From: Gnetum montanum
Lineage: Eukaryota > Streptophyta > Gnetopsida > Gnetales > Gnetaceae
NCBI GenBank assembly: GCA_015680685.1
Contig: MNCI01004480.1
Span: forward strand, 387,129-419,076
DNA: 31,948 nt
Direction of reading: 5' to 3'
Every line of letters starts with the position of its first letter. The stretch's first letter is position 1. The notes below the pieces were generated by a model that ran no database searches, was not told the DNA's origin, and was given only the letters and a program-made list of their open reading frames with translations. The translations under genes and the position numbers were made by a program. Positions 31,668 through 31,948 of the stretch are shown in pieces.

Positions 31668-31948
31668 TGGTGACTGTTTGGGACGCGACCGCTAACGAGT
31701 GTTCTCGAACAGGATTTAGGTGCCTGCTGGTCTTTGGCAACACCAAGGCCCAGATACCTCCAAATAAAATTAGTACTTAATGTGAGTATGTGTGTGTGCT
31801 GTTCCGGCGTGCGGTTGTGTGAAATGTAACGATTGCGTTGTGTGTAAACTACAAATGACTTACTTTAAAGAGATTCAGCCAACTTTGCCAAGTATTGTGA
31901 ATTGTTGAGAGTTTCCTATTTTGTTCAACTGCCTAGTCTACGCGGTCC
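31665..31948 (+). other. CpG-rich sequence starting TGTTGG, possibly another LTR start
   Basis: LRR homology stops at IIGNC. The DNA that follows starts TGTTGGTGACTGTTTGG, resembling the TGTTGG start of many plant LTRs, and has much more CpG than elements 1-3 (GGACGCGACCGC, TTCCGGCGTGCGG, CTACGCGG). It runs off the window. No coding frame recognised. Whether it belongs with the block at 1-870 cannot be seen here. Confidence 0.4.

Overview
This window looks like the repetitive part of a large plant nuclear genome. It is about 32 kb of nested LTR retrotransposons of the Ty3/gypsy type, in the broad Tat/Athila group judged by primer-binding site and gag/pol motifs. I see no intact host gene. Nearly every reading frame is broken by stops and frameshifts. 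A conifer or another large-genome seed plant is a guess from the gene-poor nested layout; the sequence does not name a species.

Layout. Positions 1 to about 870 hold a CpG-rich block of unknown identity with several hairpin-forming palindromes. About 875-2205 and 11372-20998 are two halves of one older minus-strand element (element 3). Its 5' LTR (20120-20998), primer-binding site, gag, protease, reverse transcriptase/RNase H, integrase and the start of an extra 3' ORF (called aORF here) can all be followed. Element 1 (2206-11371, plus strand) is inserted inside that aORF and splits it. The CpG-rich block cuts the aORF a second time, so element 3's 3' LTR lies outside the window. Positions 20999-22146 are AT-rich unassigned sequence with a likely tRNA-derived SINE (about 21746-21915). 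Next comes an LRR receptor-like pseudogene (22147-22392 and 31541-31667), split by element 2 (22393-31535, plus strand) with a perfect 5-bp target duplication, CTACT. A second CpG-rich sequence starts at about 31665, possibly with TGTTGG, and runs off the end.

How the parts relate. Elements 1 and 2 have paired LTRs of about 0.85 kb, a tRNA-type primer-binding site, a gag with a CCHC knuckle and Pro-rich tail, about 2 kb of partly conserved non-coding DNA and a 2.77-kb aORF, but no pol. Element 3 carries the same gag and aORF plus a complete though decayed pol. Elements 1 and 2 lack pol at the same place, so they look like an established non-autonomous lineage and element 3 like its autonomous relative. 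The aORF has a globular N-terminal domain, a Gln/Pro/Thr-rich linker and a long coiled-coil tail; I do not know its function. In all three elements an AG/ATGG splice-acceptor-like site precedes its start, and a strongly conserved short segment ending in a donor-like AAG/GT lies 1.37-1.49 kb upstream, which suggests expression from a spliced RNA. The LTRs, and the interval before the aORF, carry 14-15-bp repeats built on GATATC.
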